Assembly: GCF_008973485.1 (NCBI RefSeq)
Contig: NZ_CP031223.1
Coordinates: 2,046,001 to 2,110,000, forward strand
DNA: 64,000 bases
From: Psychrobacillus glaciei
GTDB taxonomy: Bacteria; Bacillota; Bacilli; Bacillales_A; Planococcaceae
Direction of reading: 5' to 3'
Every line of letters starts with the position of its first letter. The first letter of the stretch is position 1. Position numbers and translations under genes: made by a program. The notes below the pieces were generated by a model. That model was not told where the DNA came from and made no database searches. It was given only the letters and a program-made list of their open reading frames with translations. Of the stretch, positions 27,401-35,024 are shown piece by piece.

Positions 27401-28827
27401 AGAGCTTATTAAAAAATGCAGTAGATAAGTATACGGAGCAGGACAAAAAAGTTACGGTAGTATATGCCAAATGGAATGAATTGAAAAACTATTTTCATCT
27501 TACGCATCCCAATACTACTATTCATGTATTTACAGAAGCACTGCATATTGTCCAAAATATACTATTGGAAGAAAAAAACAAAATCGTTGATCAATTAGAT
27601 AAGCTACAGAACGGTATGGATCAATTTAACAAAGAATTAGCGAATATTCATCAGTCAATAGCAGAACTCGATAAGTTTAATGAAGCACATCATTTTCATT
27701 CGACATTCATCGAAGAGAAAAAGTTAAATGAACAAGAAGTAAATGAATTCACCTATGCTCGAATGAAGACAGTAAAACGTGTAACGACTGCTATGAAGGC
27801 AGCGAAAGGGATAGTTGAAGTGGAACAGGAGCGGGTGTCGAATAAACGTATTGAATTCAATGATTACGTCAGAAGTAATATGTCCGATGCGAAAATGCGA
27901 GATAATTTATTTCAAGGGCTTGAACACAAACGTGATTACCTAGAACTTGTTGCTTTCCATCAAAATATTCGTTCCAAAATGGAGAGTATTATTCGATTTA
28001 ACGAAGAAAGTATACGTTGGCATGATGAACAGTTAGAACATTTTGTTACCCATATGCATGAACATGCACGGACCGTGGTACGTGAATTAGAGATAATACC
28101 AACAAAGACACGTATTAAATTTGCTTCTGATACAAAACAAATCTTTCACTTCCGTATTCCTGAATGGGAAGAAAAAGATGGACTTTCCAGGTTAAGAGCA
28201 TATATTGATGAAATTCTTGGATGGATAGAAAAAGATCGATATCTTGATATGGAAGGTAAAGTTAATAACGCGAAAATTCGTACGGATGTTGAAAAATGGT
28301 TTGCAACACCTCAGTTGCTAAGGATAATTTTGCAAAATGGAGAAATGAAAGTGTCTTGTCGTAAAGTAACGAATAATAACGAAGTAACGTCTAAATCATT
28401 CTCTTGGAAAGAATCGAATGAATGGTCAGGTGGAGAGAAATGGAGTAAAAACATGACTCTTTTCCTTGGATTACTGAATTATGTTGCAGAAAAGAAAAAG
28501 CTACTCAATACATCTATGAAGAGAAATCGTGCAGTTATACTAGATAACCCATTTGGGAAAGCATCTAGTGAACATGTTTTAAGTCCGGTATTTTTCATTG
28601 CCGAAAAGCTTGGTTTTCAAATTATTGCACTGACAGCACATGCGGAAGGAAAGTTTTTACGTGACTATTTCCCAGTTATCTATAGTTGTCGTTTACGTGA
28701 AGCTAGGGATTCATCCAAAAAGATTATGACAAAAGTGAAGACGGTAAATCATGCGTTCTTTCAGGATCATGAACCAGTTGCATTGGAGCGATTAGGAGAG
28801 TCAGAGCAGCTGTCATTATTGGATTAA
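24415..28827 (+). CDS. jetC: Wadjet SMC-like ATPase JetC
   Basis: A 1470-residue SMC/MukB-like motor. Walker A is ENGGGKTV (about 37-44). Two long coiled-coil arms flank a hinge-like region around residues 600-780. The ABC signature is SGGEK (about 1337) and Walker B is RAVILDNPFG (about 1370). In Wadjet, JetC dimers with JetA and JetB extrude loops and hand small circular DNA to JetD. A GGGGGAG ribosome-binding site favours 24415; the ATG at 24379 sits deep inside jetB. A bidirectional terminator follows. Confidence 0.88.
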   Translation: MPAISKIRFTNVVYEDGQKRYNDDLFRFEGFNGAVVLENGGGKTVFIQTLLQAVIPHTELGERKIRDTLKLEGPAHIAIEWIISEKPRRYVMTAVSLFLIDNKVDSFRYVYEYGANDSDGIEYIPFVSNEGKRAAEKYEIQEYYARKTQHSPLAKAFGTIKSYRHFLEEQYHIISDEWDSIVKINKNEGGIEAFFDECKIEKHLYDRLIIPTIEASITGFDSGTFADTFEEQQKSFKLYKELRAQIAEYQSIEEELTAFVRVNEILYTNTQEYKERKADAKGISVLAYKQKEQVERELELLQQSMNNLEFVQAQHGIKMDSYTIGLKEEELATVNRHLNELLTESDRIRSALYQLEKNYYSLQLSKQHSIIKKQIELTTYYKEEMDRLDEDSDAVDFAAELSAIHQQMKGHFIEQQEKLEKEHQGLKYESNPIEEALLTCEKEEEALNSNRKILEKEQIERTTHMEFLEQSMRKIRHSILSNVDQELISTRLPEWILKHAQLDESIVSTQNEVKKSRETLLDLRIKKEELQEKNKKDSINQANLELKLSQMKEAHLAQKEKLANLSFIFSRKDSLYMTQSSTEQELLRTIGRLKDEKEDKLTLERLAFRFIDDYGSQDVFFADPYLEKQLINWSNSIGLIDTGIRYLNRLGLPMKEQLSKFPSWPVTLITTEDKKQALIDRVTNIQRHLLHPIHVIDLQEAKLMTERGTEESSQVILPLHWQGNMQESSFAEWKDSLRTEAKKVKEERQEVEELLRIWESAFGSLKQFFEDYPYERVKEIEDLERTIKEQIRESERVYTRLQSEISELENRLVVTERQISDKKEELAGLAYKITEGRKHENEAKEVLRLRESLESIRLELINLVDAARQLQNRKASFGEEKEILREKMASNRTNLDWLTRDEFYQLVQNETPVFSENSLALLKSKAENVRFALHKISSSRGEWETKMNNATERKKDAEQVISSIQDDWSDFDEHLHFPSNGDLQMEKLRNRIRNEKSLLKNAVDKYTEQDKKVTVVYAKWNELKNYFHLTHPNTTIHVFTEALHIVQNILLEEKNKIVDQLDKLQNGMDQFNKELANIHQSIAELDKFNEAHHFHSTFIEEKKLNEQEVNEFTYARMKTVKRVTTAMKAAKGIVEVEQERVSNKRIEFNDYVRSNMSDAKMRDNLFQGLEHKRDYLELVAFHQNIRSKMESIIRFNEESIRWHDEQLEHFVTHMHEHARTVVRELEIIPTKTRIKFASDTKQIFHFRIPEWEEKDGLSRLRAYIDEILGWIEKDRYLDMEGKVNNAKIRTDVEKWFATPQLLRIILQNGEMKVSCRKVTNNNEVTSKSFSWKESNEWSGGEKWSKNMTLFLGLLNYVAEKKKLLNTSMKRNRAVILDNPFGKASSEHVLSPVFFIAEKLGFQIIALTAHAEGKFLRDYFPVIYSCRLREARDSSKKIMTKVKTVNHAFFQDHEPVALERLGESEQLSLLD

Positions 28828-28849
28828 GCTCATTCTATTAATGGAATGC

Positions 28850-28887
28850 AAAAGAGCAAACCTTTATCTTTAGAGGTTTGCTCTTTT
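28850..28887. terminator. Bidirectional terminator (Wadjet / RNase J)
   Basis: A 14-bp perfect stem, AAAAGAGCAAACCT with its complement, over a 10-base loop. It has A and T runs on both sides, so it can stop both convergent transcripts. Confidence 0.92.
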
Positions 28888-28893
28888 AAAATG

Positions 28894-30558
28894 CTAAATG
28901 TCTATTATGATAGGCAAAATCATAGGACTTCTTTTCGTTCTACTGTACAAGAGTTTTTCGATAGAACTTTTTATATTTTGTTTTAACACACGCTGGTTCC
29001 TATCTTTTGAGTTCTTAATCGTTTGACTAACAGATTGATTTACCTCTTTTATCAGTTCCTCAGCCCCAGGTCCATAAACGAATCCACGTGAAATAGTATC
29101 AGGACCAGTTATGATTTTGTTCCCTGATTTACTAATGGTAATTACGATGACTAGCATACCATCTTCCGAGAGGAGTTTTCTATCCCGCAAGATGATGTTT
29201 CCCACATCACCTATCCCAAATCCATCTACGAAAATGTTCCCAGCATCAATACTACGTGTATGAATGGCCTCTTGATCGACAATGTCAACTACATCACCAT
29301 TATTTAATATAAATATATTATCCTTTCTCACACCAACAGATTCGGCCAATAAACTGTGATGGCGAAGCATGCGATATTCACCATGGATGGGGATGAAATA
29401 TTTTGGTTTCATTAGTGTGAGCATAAGTTTTAACTCTTCCTGACAAGCATGACCTGAAACGTGCATTCCTGTAACATTACCTGATCCATAAATAACTTTA
29501 GCTCCTAATTGAAATAAATTATCTATTATTCTGGATACACTCCGTTCGTTTCCAGGTATCGGACTTGCAGCAAAAATAACAGTGTCTTCTGGCAAAACTT
29601 CAACTTGACGGAAGTTGGAGCTTGCTAATCGAGACAATGCGGCCATAGGTTCTCCTTGACTGCCAGTGCATAGAATGACCACTTTTTCAGGGTTCATCGT
29701 TCTCACTTCATTTGTCTCCATTAGCATTCCGTCTGGAATCTCTAAGTATCCTCGATCCATAGCGACGGATACTACGTTAACCATGCTACGACCAAGTAAA
29801 ACAAGCCTACGATTCGTTTTTAAAGCCGCATTTACTATTTGTTGTACACGATGAACATTGGAAGCAAATGTGGATATAAATACTTTCCTCGGTGCATGAC
29901 GGAATGCATCTTCAATATGATCGCCAACTAATCGTTCGGAAGGAGTTGACCCAGGTCTTTCTGCATTGGTACTTTCTGATAGTAAAAGTAATACACCATT
30001 TTGACCTATTTCCGCCATTTTATGAATATCTGGAGCATGATTATCCACAGGGGTTAAATCAAACTTAAAATCCCCAGTATGTACGATTGTCCCTTGTGGC
30101 GTATGAAATGCAATTCCCAAGCAATCTGGAATACTGTGACTTGTTCTAAAAAATGTTGTTTTAATAGTTCCTAATCGAATAGTTGAATCCTCATCAATTA
30201 AAAATAGTCTCGTTTCTCTAAGAAGCCCATGTTCTTTTAACTTTATTTCAATCAAACCAAGTGTTAGATTCGTAGCATATATTGGTACATTTAGTTGTTT
30301 TAAGAAATAGGGAATACCCCCGATATGATCTTCGTGTCCATGGGTAACAATTAAAGCACGGATTTTTTCTTTATGTTCCTGTAGAAAGGAAATATCCTGG
30401 ATGATTAAATCAATGCCTAGTAGACTTTCATCTGGAAACTTGGAACCACAATCTATTATCACGATATCATCTGATGACTGAATGATATACATATTTTTCC
30501 CTATTTCATTTATTCCACCCAGTGCAAAAATGGAAAGTTGAGATTCACTATTATTCAA
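28894..30558 (-). CDS. Ribonuclease J family nuclease
   Basis: A 554-residue metallo-beta-lactamase/beta-CASP ribonuclease. The zinc ligands are in THGHEDHIGG and HTGDFKFD, and the C-terminal HGEYRML matches RNase J. RNase J acts in mRNA decay and rRNA processing as a 5'-3' exonuclease and endonuclease. The TTG start at 30558 is preceded by GGAGGAG and gives the usual length (J1 is 555 residues); ATGs further upstream lack a ribosome-binding site. One family motif, normally LSDSTN, reads LSESTN. It may be an additional paralogue to RnjA/RnjB. It is a lone gene. Confidence 0.88.
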   Translation of the reverse strand: MNNSESQLSIFALGGINEIGKNMYIIQSSDDIVIIDCGSKFPDESLLGIDLIIQDISFLQEHKEKIRALIVTHGHEDHIGGIPYFLKQLNVPIYATNLTLGLIEIKLKEHGLLRETRLFLIDEDSTIRLGTIKTTFFRTSHSIPDCLGIAFHTPQGTIVHTGDFKFDLTPVDNHAPDIHKMAEIGQNGVLLLLSESTNAERPGSTPSERLVGDHIEDAFRHAPRKVFISTFASNVHRVQQIVNAALKTNRRLVLLGRSMVNVVSVAMDRGYLEIPDGMLMETNEVRTMNPEKVVILCTGSQGEPMAALSRLASSNFRQVEVLPEDTVIFAASPIPGNERSVSRIIDNLFQLGAKVIYGSGNVTGMHVSGHACQEELKLMLTLMKPKYFIPIHGEYRMLRHHSLLAESVGVRKDNIFILNNGDVVDIVDQEAIHTRSIDAGNIFVDGFGIGDVGNIILRDRKLLSEDGMLVIVITISKSGNKIITGPDTISRGFVYGPGAEELIKEVNQSVSQTIKNSKDRNQRVLKQNIKSSIEKLLYSRTKRSPMILPIIIDI

Positions 30559-30714
30559 ATATATCTCCTCCAATTGATTGATCCTTTTAGTATTCCCCTT
30601 CATTTGATTTTTATGAGAAATTTGTAAAAATGTTGGGATACTATTACTCATTTAGGGTATAGACTTTAGAAAACGTTGTATATAGAGGTTGTACACCTAT
30701 TGGAGAGTGATTTA

Positions 30715-31536
30715 ATGAAAGGATTTTTTGTTTTATATGAATTTTTCATTTTCTTATTAATCTTATTGTATTTAACCATTATTATCGCAGGGTATACTAG
30801 CAGCGAGATGCTAAGCAAAGAGCAAATAAGATGGATTGATTACAGTTTTATTGGATATTTCGCCATAGAATATATTATAAGATTATATAAATCGGACAAT
30901 AAGCGAAAGTTCTTTAAAGAAAATATTTTTGATCTAATAGCACTCATTCCTTTTGATGCATATTTTAAAGTGGCTCGTTTAATGCGCCTTGTTCGTTTAG
31001 TTAGAATTATGAAGGTATCAAAGACATTACAAGGTGTTTTTAAAACAGGTGGTCTAACCTATGTATTCATTTTTACTTTTCTTGTGATGATGTGGGGAGC
31101 AATAAGCAATTTCATCTTTGAAAATGGACATAACTCTAGTATTAAAAGTGTTGGTGACTCTATCTGGTGGGCTATGGTAACCGTCTCAAGTGTAGGATAT
31201 GGGGATATATATCCGGTTACTATAGGAGGGAGAATTGTTGCAGGCATATTAATGCTAGTTGGCATTGGTTTGATAGGTTCCATTACAGGAAGTATGGCTA
31301 TTTATTTTTCTAATATCGAACGGACTATTCAGTTAGTAGATGATCCACTTGATCACGATGAGAATGATTTACATACCTATATTACAAAACAAGTGAAGAA
31401 AATAGATACTTTAGATGAGGAAGGGCTAGAGCATCTTATAGATTCGATAAAGGTGCTATACAGGAAAAAAATGAAAACCGGAAAGACAATAATTGATATT
31501 GAAGAAAATAGCGGAGGTTCTAAAGATGATATGTAA
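30715..31536 (+). CDS. Voltage-gated-type potassium channel
   Basis: A 273-residue six-helix ion channel. The S4-like segment is FKVARLMRLVRLVRIMKV with regularly spaced Arg residues, and the selectivity filter is TVSSVGYGDIYP (about residues 155-166). A short cytoplasmic C-terminus follows. It should conduct K+ across the cytoplasmic membrane. GGAGAGTGA ribosome-binding site at the chosen ATG. Its last 11 bases overlap a tiny zinc-knuckle gene. Confidence 0.87.
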   Translation: MKGFFVLYEFFIFLLILLYLTIIIAGYTSSEMLSKEQIRWIDYSFIGYFAIEYIIRLYKSDNKRKFFKENIFDLIALIPFDAYFKVARLMRLVRLVRIMKVSKTLQGVFKTGGLTYVFIFTFLVMMWGAISNFIFENGHNSSIKSVGDSIWWAMVTVSSVGYGDIYPVTIGGRIVAGILMLVGIGLIGSITGSMAIYFSNIERTIQLVDDPLDHDENDLHTYITKQVKKIDTLDEEGLEHLIDSIKVLYRKKMKTGKTIIDIEENSGGSKDDM

Positions 31537-31627
31537 GAAGTGCAGAGGGACAGGAAAAATAAGCGTTTTTTTGCCTGTGCCAATGGAAATAAAATGCCCA
31601 GTTTGCAAAGGCACAGGACAAATTTGA
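31526..31627 (+). CDS. 33-residue DnaJ-type zinc-knuckle protein
   Basis: A 33-residue peptide consisting almost only of two CxxCxGxG repeats, CKKCRGTG (residues 3-10) and CPVCKGTG (24-31), joined by a short hydrophobic linker. This is half of a DnaJ zinc-finger domain and could bind one Zn2+. GCGGAGG lies 8 bases before the ATG, inside the end of the K+ channel gene. The 11-base overlap suggests translational coupling. Function unknown; similar stand-alone CxxCxGxG peptides exist in Bacillales. Confidence 0.72.
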   Translation: MICKKCRGTGKISVFLPVPMEIKCPVCKGTGQI

Positions 31628-31741
31628 TACGATAGTTAAAGTAAGACTTTGAATAGAACGTGTGTATGAAATAATGAGCATGTAATAGGTAAGGAACTCA
31701 ACGTATGTTGGTACACACTCCAGAAGGAAGGAGTAGTACCG

Positions 31742-31840
31742 GTGACAGTATTTGAAAAATTAATGCTTGCAGTAGCATTTGCAGCATTGATGGTATCAAT
31801 TCTATCCTTTAAACAAAAAAATAAGCAATTCTTGAGTTAG
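31742..31840 (+). CDS. Holin-like type I toxin (copy 2)
   Basis: A 32-residue hydrophobic peptide (begins MTVFEKLMLAV, contains LSFKQKNK) starting with GTG behind GGAAGGAG. It aligns with copy 1 across its whole length. The 3' UTR shares the same order of motifs (TTGAGTTA, then CCATTCAG, then a GATG...ACAACATCA hairpin). The antisense gene appears less well kept than at copy 1. One membrane helix and a basic tail are visible. Confidence 0.75.
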   Translation: MTVFEKLMLAVAFAALMVSILSFKQKNKQFLS

Positions 31841-31950
31841 TACTCGGGTGGGTTATCCTAACCATTCAGCCAATCCCCTTGAAGGAGCCAATTCTTATTT
31901 TTGGTCGTTTGATGCGACAACATCAAGCGGTATTTTTTTAAAGATAAGAA
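31815..31950 (-). ncRNA. Putative antisense antitoxin RNA of toxin 2
   Basis: Placed by homology with copy 1. On the minus strand a TATACT -10 candidate lies near 31951 and a T run follows at about 31812-31818. The terminator stem (GAGT/ACTC) is much weaker than in copy 1 and the -35 is poor. The limits are approximate. Confidence 0.4.
31903..31938 (+). terminator. Toxin 2 mRNA terminator
   Basis: TTGATG and CATCAA pair around CGACAA, with weaker outer pairing, then a run of seven Ts. The loop core matches copy 1. Confidence 0.75.
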
Positions 31951-32099
31951 AGTATATAAATTTTGGATGCTAGTAATCCAGTAATAGTAAGAATTCATAG
32001 TAGAATTTCAAGGGTTTGATCTTGGTTTTTTTTAGTTTTAACGTCCACAGTGTACATGAATCAGTGCGTGTATGATTAGAGTAGGTGGTACTAGAGAAA

Positions 32100-32150
32100 A
32101 ATAGATAGCATCCATGTATAAAGAAGCGCTGAGCTGACGAAATTGCATCT
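32100..32150 (+). repeat. Fragment of the long interspersed element
   Basis: Resembles the GCGCTGAGCGGACGAAATTGCATCTT end of the element at 18 kb and 63 kb, with a mismatch at the sixth G. Similarity stops at the tip of what is a hairpin in the 63-kb copy and runs straight into a decayed gene. Confidence 0.55.
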
Positions 32151-32217
32151 TGCTAAGAAAAATGGAATTTCTATGAGTGAACTTATCGAATATAGTATCC
32201 AATTATTAAAACAATAA
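32122..32217 (+). pseudogene. C-terminal remnant of a ribbon-helix-helix-like protein
   Basis: The frame ends AKKNGISMSELIEYSIQLLKQ, which looks like the C-terminal half of a CopG/Arc-type DNA-binding antitoxin. There is no start codon with a ribosome-binding site, and an in-frame stop lies just upstream. Its N-terminus has been replaced by the repeat fragment. Identity is inferred from a short stretch only. Confidence 0.4.
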
Positions 32218-32257
32218 GAAGTCCAGCAATGAGACCTCTTATTTACTTTTTAATATT

Positions 32258-32272
32258 TTAGTTTACATAATA
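32258..32272 (-). repeat. 15-bp repeat, copy 3 (inverted)
   Basis: The reverse complement of the 15-mer found at 17498 and 18851, shortly after the ribbon-helix-helix remnant. From here to 32516 I see no gene, only AT-rich sequence. Confidence 0.65.
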
Positions 32273-32516
32273 TATATTATATGGAGTTGCATCTCATTGT
32301 TAAAGTATACTTGAAACATTGAGATATTCGAGGGGAATTTAGATTAATTTAATATTTGTGTAATTTGCAAAATCACCTTTTATCAATTTTAGTTTTATAC
32401 CTAATTGATTCATTTCAATTTTTCTACTTTAATACTGGAAATTCTCCTACAACTTCCACTAATAAATTCTGAAAAATGATTTTTATTAAGTATTTGTTCA
32501 AAAAGCCCAATTAATA

Positions 32517-32559
32517 AAACCAAGCGTAAACAAGGAATTGACATTGCTACACTTGGTTT
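32517..32559 (-). terminator. Possible terminator downstream of the GNAT remnant
   Basis: AAACCAAG and CTTGGTTT pair over a long loop; the minus-strand reading ends TTTTATT. The loop of about 20 bases makes it a modest candidate. Confidence 0.45.
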
Positions 32560-32576
32560 CTTGATAATTATTAATA

Positions 32577-32942
32577 CTATTTCATACCAGATCTAAAAAT
32601 ACTAATTAGATAATCCTCTTCGCAAAAATCATCAATATGTTGGAATAAATTTTTAGAATAGAATTCTCTTAATTTTATATTACCAGCCCAACAATCTAAA
32701 TATAGTACTTTGTTTAATCTTTGAGCACTAGTACATGCAAATTCAGTTATTTTATAGCCAATCCCACTTCCCTGATATTCGGGAAGGATTGCAATTTTTG
32801 ATAAATATAAGCTTTTAGGTTCTATTGTATGTTCACCTATTTTATCAATTGTTTCAATAAAAAAAGTACCAATTACATTTTCATTATGCATTAATTTATA
32901 TAAATTGTTACCACTAATGGCTTTACAAATATTCTCAGAGTC
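32577..32942 (-). pseudogene. N-terminally truncated GNAT acetyltransferase
   Basis: The readable part ends in a typical GNAT C-terminus: LYLSKIAILPEYQGSGIGYK, then VLYLDCWAGNIKLREFYSKN. From the first ATG (32891) it is only 104 residues. The same frame continues upstream (DSENICKAISGNNLYKL) to a TGA at 32943-32945 without a start codon, so about 10-40 N-terminal residues seem lost to a frameshift or deletion. A short functional form from 32891 cannot be excluded. Confidence 0.6.
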
Positions 32943-33078
32943 TCATGGGATAAGACCATTGATTGATTTATTTTATAGTTTTGCAAAGCAATCGTACTTT
33001 ATTTAAAACTTCTAGGATTTGTGCTAAATCATTTAATCCCGCCAATTTTATTATCATCGGATTCCCCTATACTTTTTA

Positions 33079-33639
33079 TTAGGGAGTTTTTTCTACTAAA
33101 TCATTAATCATGTTATATAAGTCTTCACCTTTAGCAACATATTTTTTTGCAAGAGACCTGTTCGACTTTAGTATTTCAAAAATAATCTCTTTCGAAGATT
33201 CATCTTGTCCTATAAATAAAACAATATCATACGAAGCATCACGATTATCCGACTTCAAAATTACAATATAATTAGTAGGATTCATATTTCTGTCCTTGAA
33301 AGGTTCTTTTAAACCCTTTACAGGTGTATCTCTTAGTAAAACCATTAAATCCGAAACCTCTTCTTTGGAAAGTGTGATGTGCTTATTATCTTTATGATTA
33401 TCTGACACCTTATCAATCTCTCCTGAACGATACGATTCAAATGAAAATTTGTTCACAACTCTATCATATATTTTAATAACTGTAGTTACATCATACATTA
33501 GGTGATTGATATAACCACCTAAACTGAACATAGCAACAAAAACTACGATTCCTGTCCAAATCCATCTTCTCTGTTCCTTTTTTCTCTTTAACTCCCATTT
33601 GTCATCATCTTCATCTTCTAAATAATAAAACTTATTCAT
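33079..33639 (-). CDS. Hypothetical single-pass membrane protein
   Basis: A 186-residue protein I do not recognise. It has an acidic then basic N-terminus, one transmembrane helix (about residues 27-46, WIWTGIVVFVAMFSLGGY), and a soluble extracellular domain of about 135 residues rich in charged residues. An N-in topology follows from KRKKEQRR before the helix. GGAGGTG ribosome-binding site supports the start. It stands alone between two decayed or singleton genes. The 180 bases after its start side hold nothing I can name. Confidence 0.65.
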   Translation of the reverse strand: MNKFYYLEDEDDDKWELKRKKEQRRWIWTGIVVFVAMFSLGGYINHLMYDVTTVIKIYDRVVNKFSFESYRSGEIDKVSDNHKDNKHITLSKEEVSDLMVLLRDTPVKGLKEPFKDRNMNPTNYIVILKSDNRDASYDIVLFIGQDESSKEIIFEILKSNRSLAKKYVAKGEDLYNMINDLVEKTP

Positions 33640-33821
33640 CTCTTACACCTCCTATATCTCTAAAAAAATCGACAAAAATGAATGAAACCTACTTACCCAC
33701 TTACGGAATCGATAGCTAATATCTTGTTATAAAGGGCATTAAATAATCTAATATGTGTTGCATACGAAAGTTGGTTGGGTTAATCGACAAAAAAAGCTTG
33801 TAATGATTCAACAAATTCACA

Positions 33822-34190
33822 TCATGAAAGACTACTTAAATGTTCGTGTATTAACTTCCATTCATACTCGTTTTCTTTAATAAAAACATTTGTTGCTCGT
33901 CCACTTCCAGAAACAAACTTGCCATCATAATAACCTTCATAATGATATGTATATATACAAGTTGCCGTTTTTTCATCAGCTGCTAACCAATGTACATTGA
34001 AAGCAGAATAAACCTCTTCTTTAATAACTTCCCATGCATTTTCAAAATAATTTTGAATTTCATTAATAGTTGTACAAGATTTATTGGAAAACCAAAAAAC
34101 TGCATCCGGATGTAACAATTGTTTTACGATTTCAAAATTGTGCGTATTTGTTGCATTAATATATTTGTCTAAGCATTGTTTATATCCCAT
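33822..34190 (-). CDS. NTF2/SnoaL-like protein
   Basis: A 122-residue cone-fold protein (NTF2-like superfamily). It has the N-terminal helix YINATNTHNFEIVKQLLHPDAVFWF, a central IYTYHYEGYYDGKFVSGSGRATNVF sheet, and WKLIHEHLSS at the end, the typical SnoaL/DUF4440 ending. Members are enzymes or ligand-binding proteins; the function here is unknown. GAGAAGGGGA ribosome-binding site. Monocistronic. Confidence 0.78.
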   Translation of the reverse strand: MGYKQCLDKYINATNTHNFEIVKQLLHPDAVFWFSNKSCTTINEIQNYFENAWEVIKEEVYSAFNVHWLAADEKTATCIYTYHYEGYYDGKFVSGSGRATNVFIKENEYEWKLIHEHLSSLS

Positions 34191-34275
34191 AAAAATCCCC
34201 TTCTCATTGGTTCAATTACTACCTAAATATATAATGACAATGCTAATTTATTGAGTTAATTTAAAAATTAGCATG

Positions 34276-34450
34276 TAATTATTAAAACATAGACAATGTT
34301 TACTTTATTAACTGGAGCGACAGTCGGTGACTCCAGCGGAGGTAGACAGATGAGCCATCACAAACGACTTGAATGCGGCGTTGATGAATTATCGCACTCC
34401 TCGCGAAAAGCCTCCGACGATAGCGGAATAGCACTGAATGATGAAATTTA
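34276..34450 (+). repeat. MITE-like palindromic element, copy 2
   Basis: Related to the reverse complement of 17600-17802. In order it has ATTAAAACA, ACAAT, TTTATT, GGAGCGACAG, GTGACT, GACAGATGAGCCAT, GAATGC. The second arm of the internal palindrome is not preserved, so the copy looks decayed. No gene in it. Confidence 0.6.
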
Positions 34451-34617
34451 TTCTATTTATATGTATTAAAGTCTAGACAGCCAACTTTATTTGCGACATC
34501 TTTGTCTCCTCGTATTCATTTAATAGATTTCAGAATTATATAATAAGAGTATATGAATAAATAGTCACTAAGGTCAATTTTTATATGAGTTCTATAACTG
34601 GATTGTATAGTATAAAT

Positions 34618-34770
34618 AAAATTGAATACATTAAAAAAGACTGTTTGATGCGTCAACACCGAACAGACTCGCAATAAAATAGTATCTCTTCAGAGGCGAT
34701 CAGCGATTACTAAGAGTAATTTACCCAATGCTTGCTATGGTTCAGGGGCGGTTTACTTTTTTTCTTTTGA
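34618..34770 (+). ncRNA. Putative antisense antitoxin RNA of toxin 3
   Basis: The region from TATAGT (34606-34611) through ATTGAATA and AAAAAAGAC to TGATG aligns with the start of the copy 1 antitoxin gene. The predicted RNA runs rightwards into the toxin 3' end and meets a T run at 34756-34763. No good -35 is visible. Ends are inferred. Confidence 0.5.
34633..34670 (-). terminator. Toxin 3 mRNA terminator
   Basis: Read on the minus strand, CTGTT pairs with AACAG and TTGA with TCAA, followed by six Ts (plus-strand A run 34633-34638). Confidence 0.65.
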
Positions 34771-34839
34771 AAAAGCAAAAATGTAGACAATTAAACCAGC
34801 GAACGCTACTGCGAACATCATGGATTCGAAAGTCATCAT
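34753..34839 (-). CDS. Holin-like type I toxin (copy 3)
   Basis: A 28-residue hydrophobic peptide (begins MMTFESMMFAVAFAG, ends AFSKEKK) on the minus strand, the same length as copy 1 and clearly homologous. GGGAGATG precedes two adjacent ATGs. The 3' region carries the matching terminator and a convergent antisense promoter region. A one-helix membrane toxin is inferred from the family. Confidence 0.75.
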   Translation of the reverse strand: MMTFESMMFAVAFAGLIVYIFAFSKEKK

Positions 34840-35024
34840 ATACAACATCTCCCTTCCCTATTCTTGTATACAACCAGAAATAGTAAATAGGAATAAAGGA
34901 AATGCTGACTGCCCATGAACACACCATTTCCGTGATATCCAATATGAATTCCGGAACTTGTATTTTCACAAAGATTAATATACGCTATTCCTTGAAAGAA
35001 ATAATTACTATAGGAGTGATTTAG

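Noticed and set aside
30682-30701. Dyad AGAGGT-tgtac-ACCT before the K+ channel gene
   Set aside because: The arms are very short and imperfect and overlap the ribosome-binding site region; it could easily be chance.
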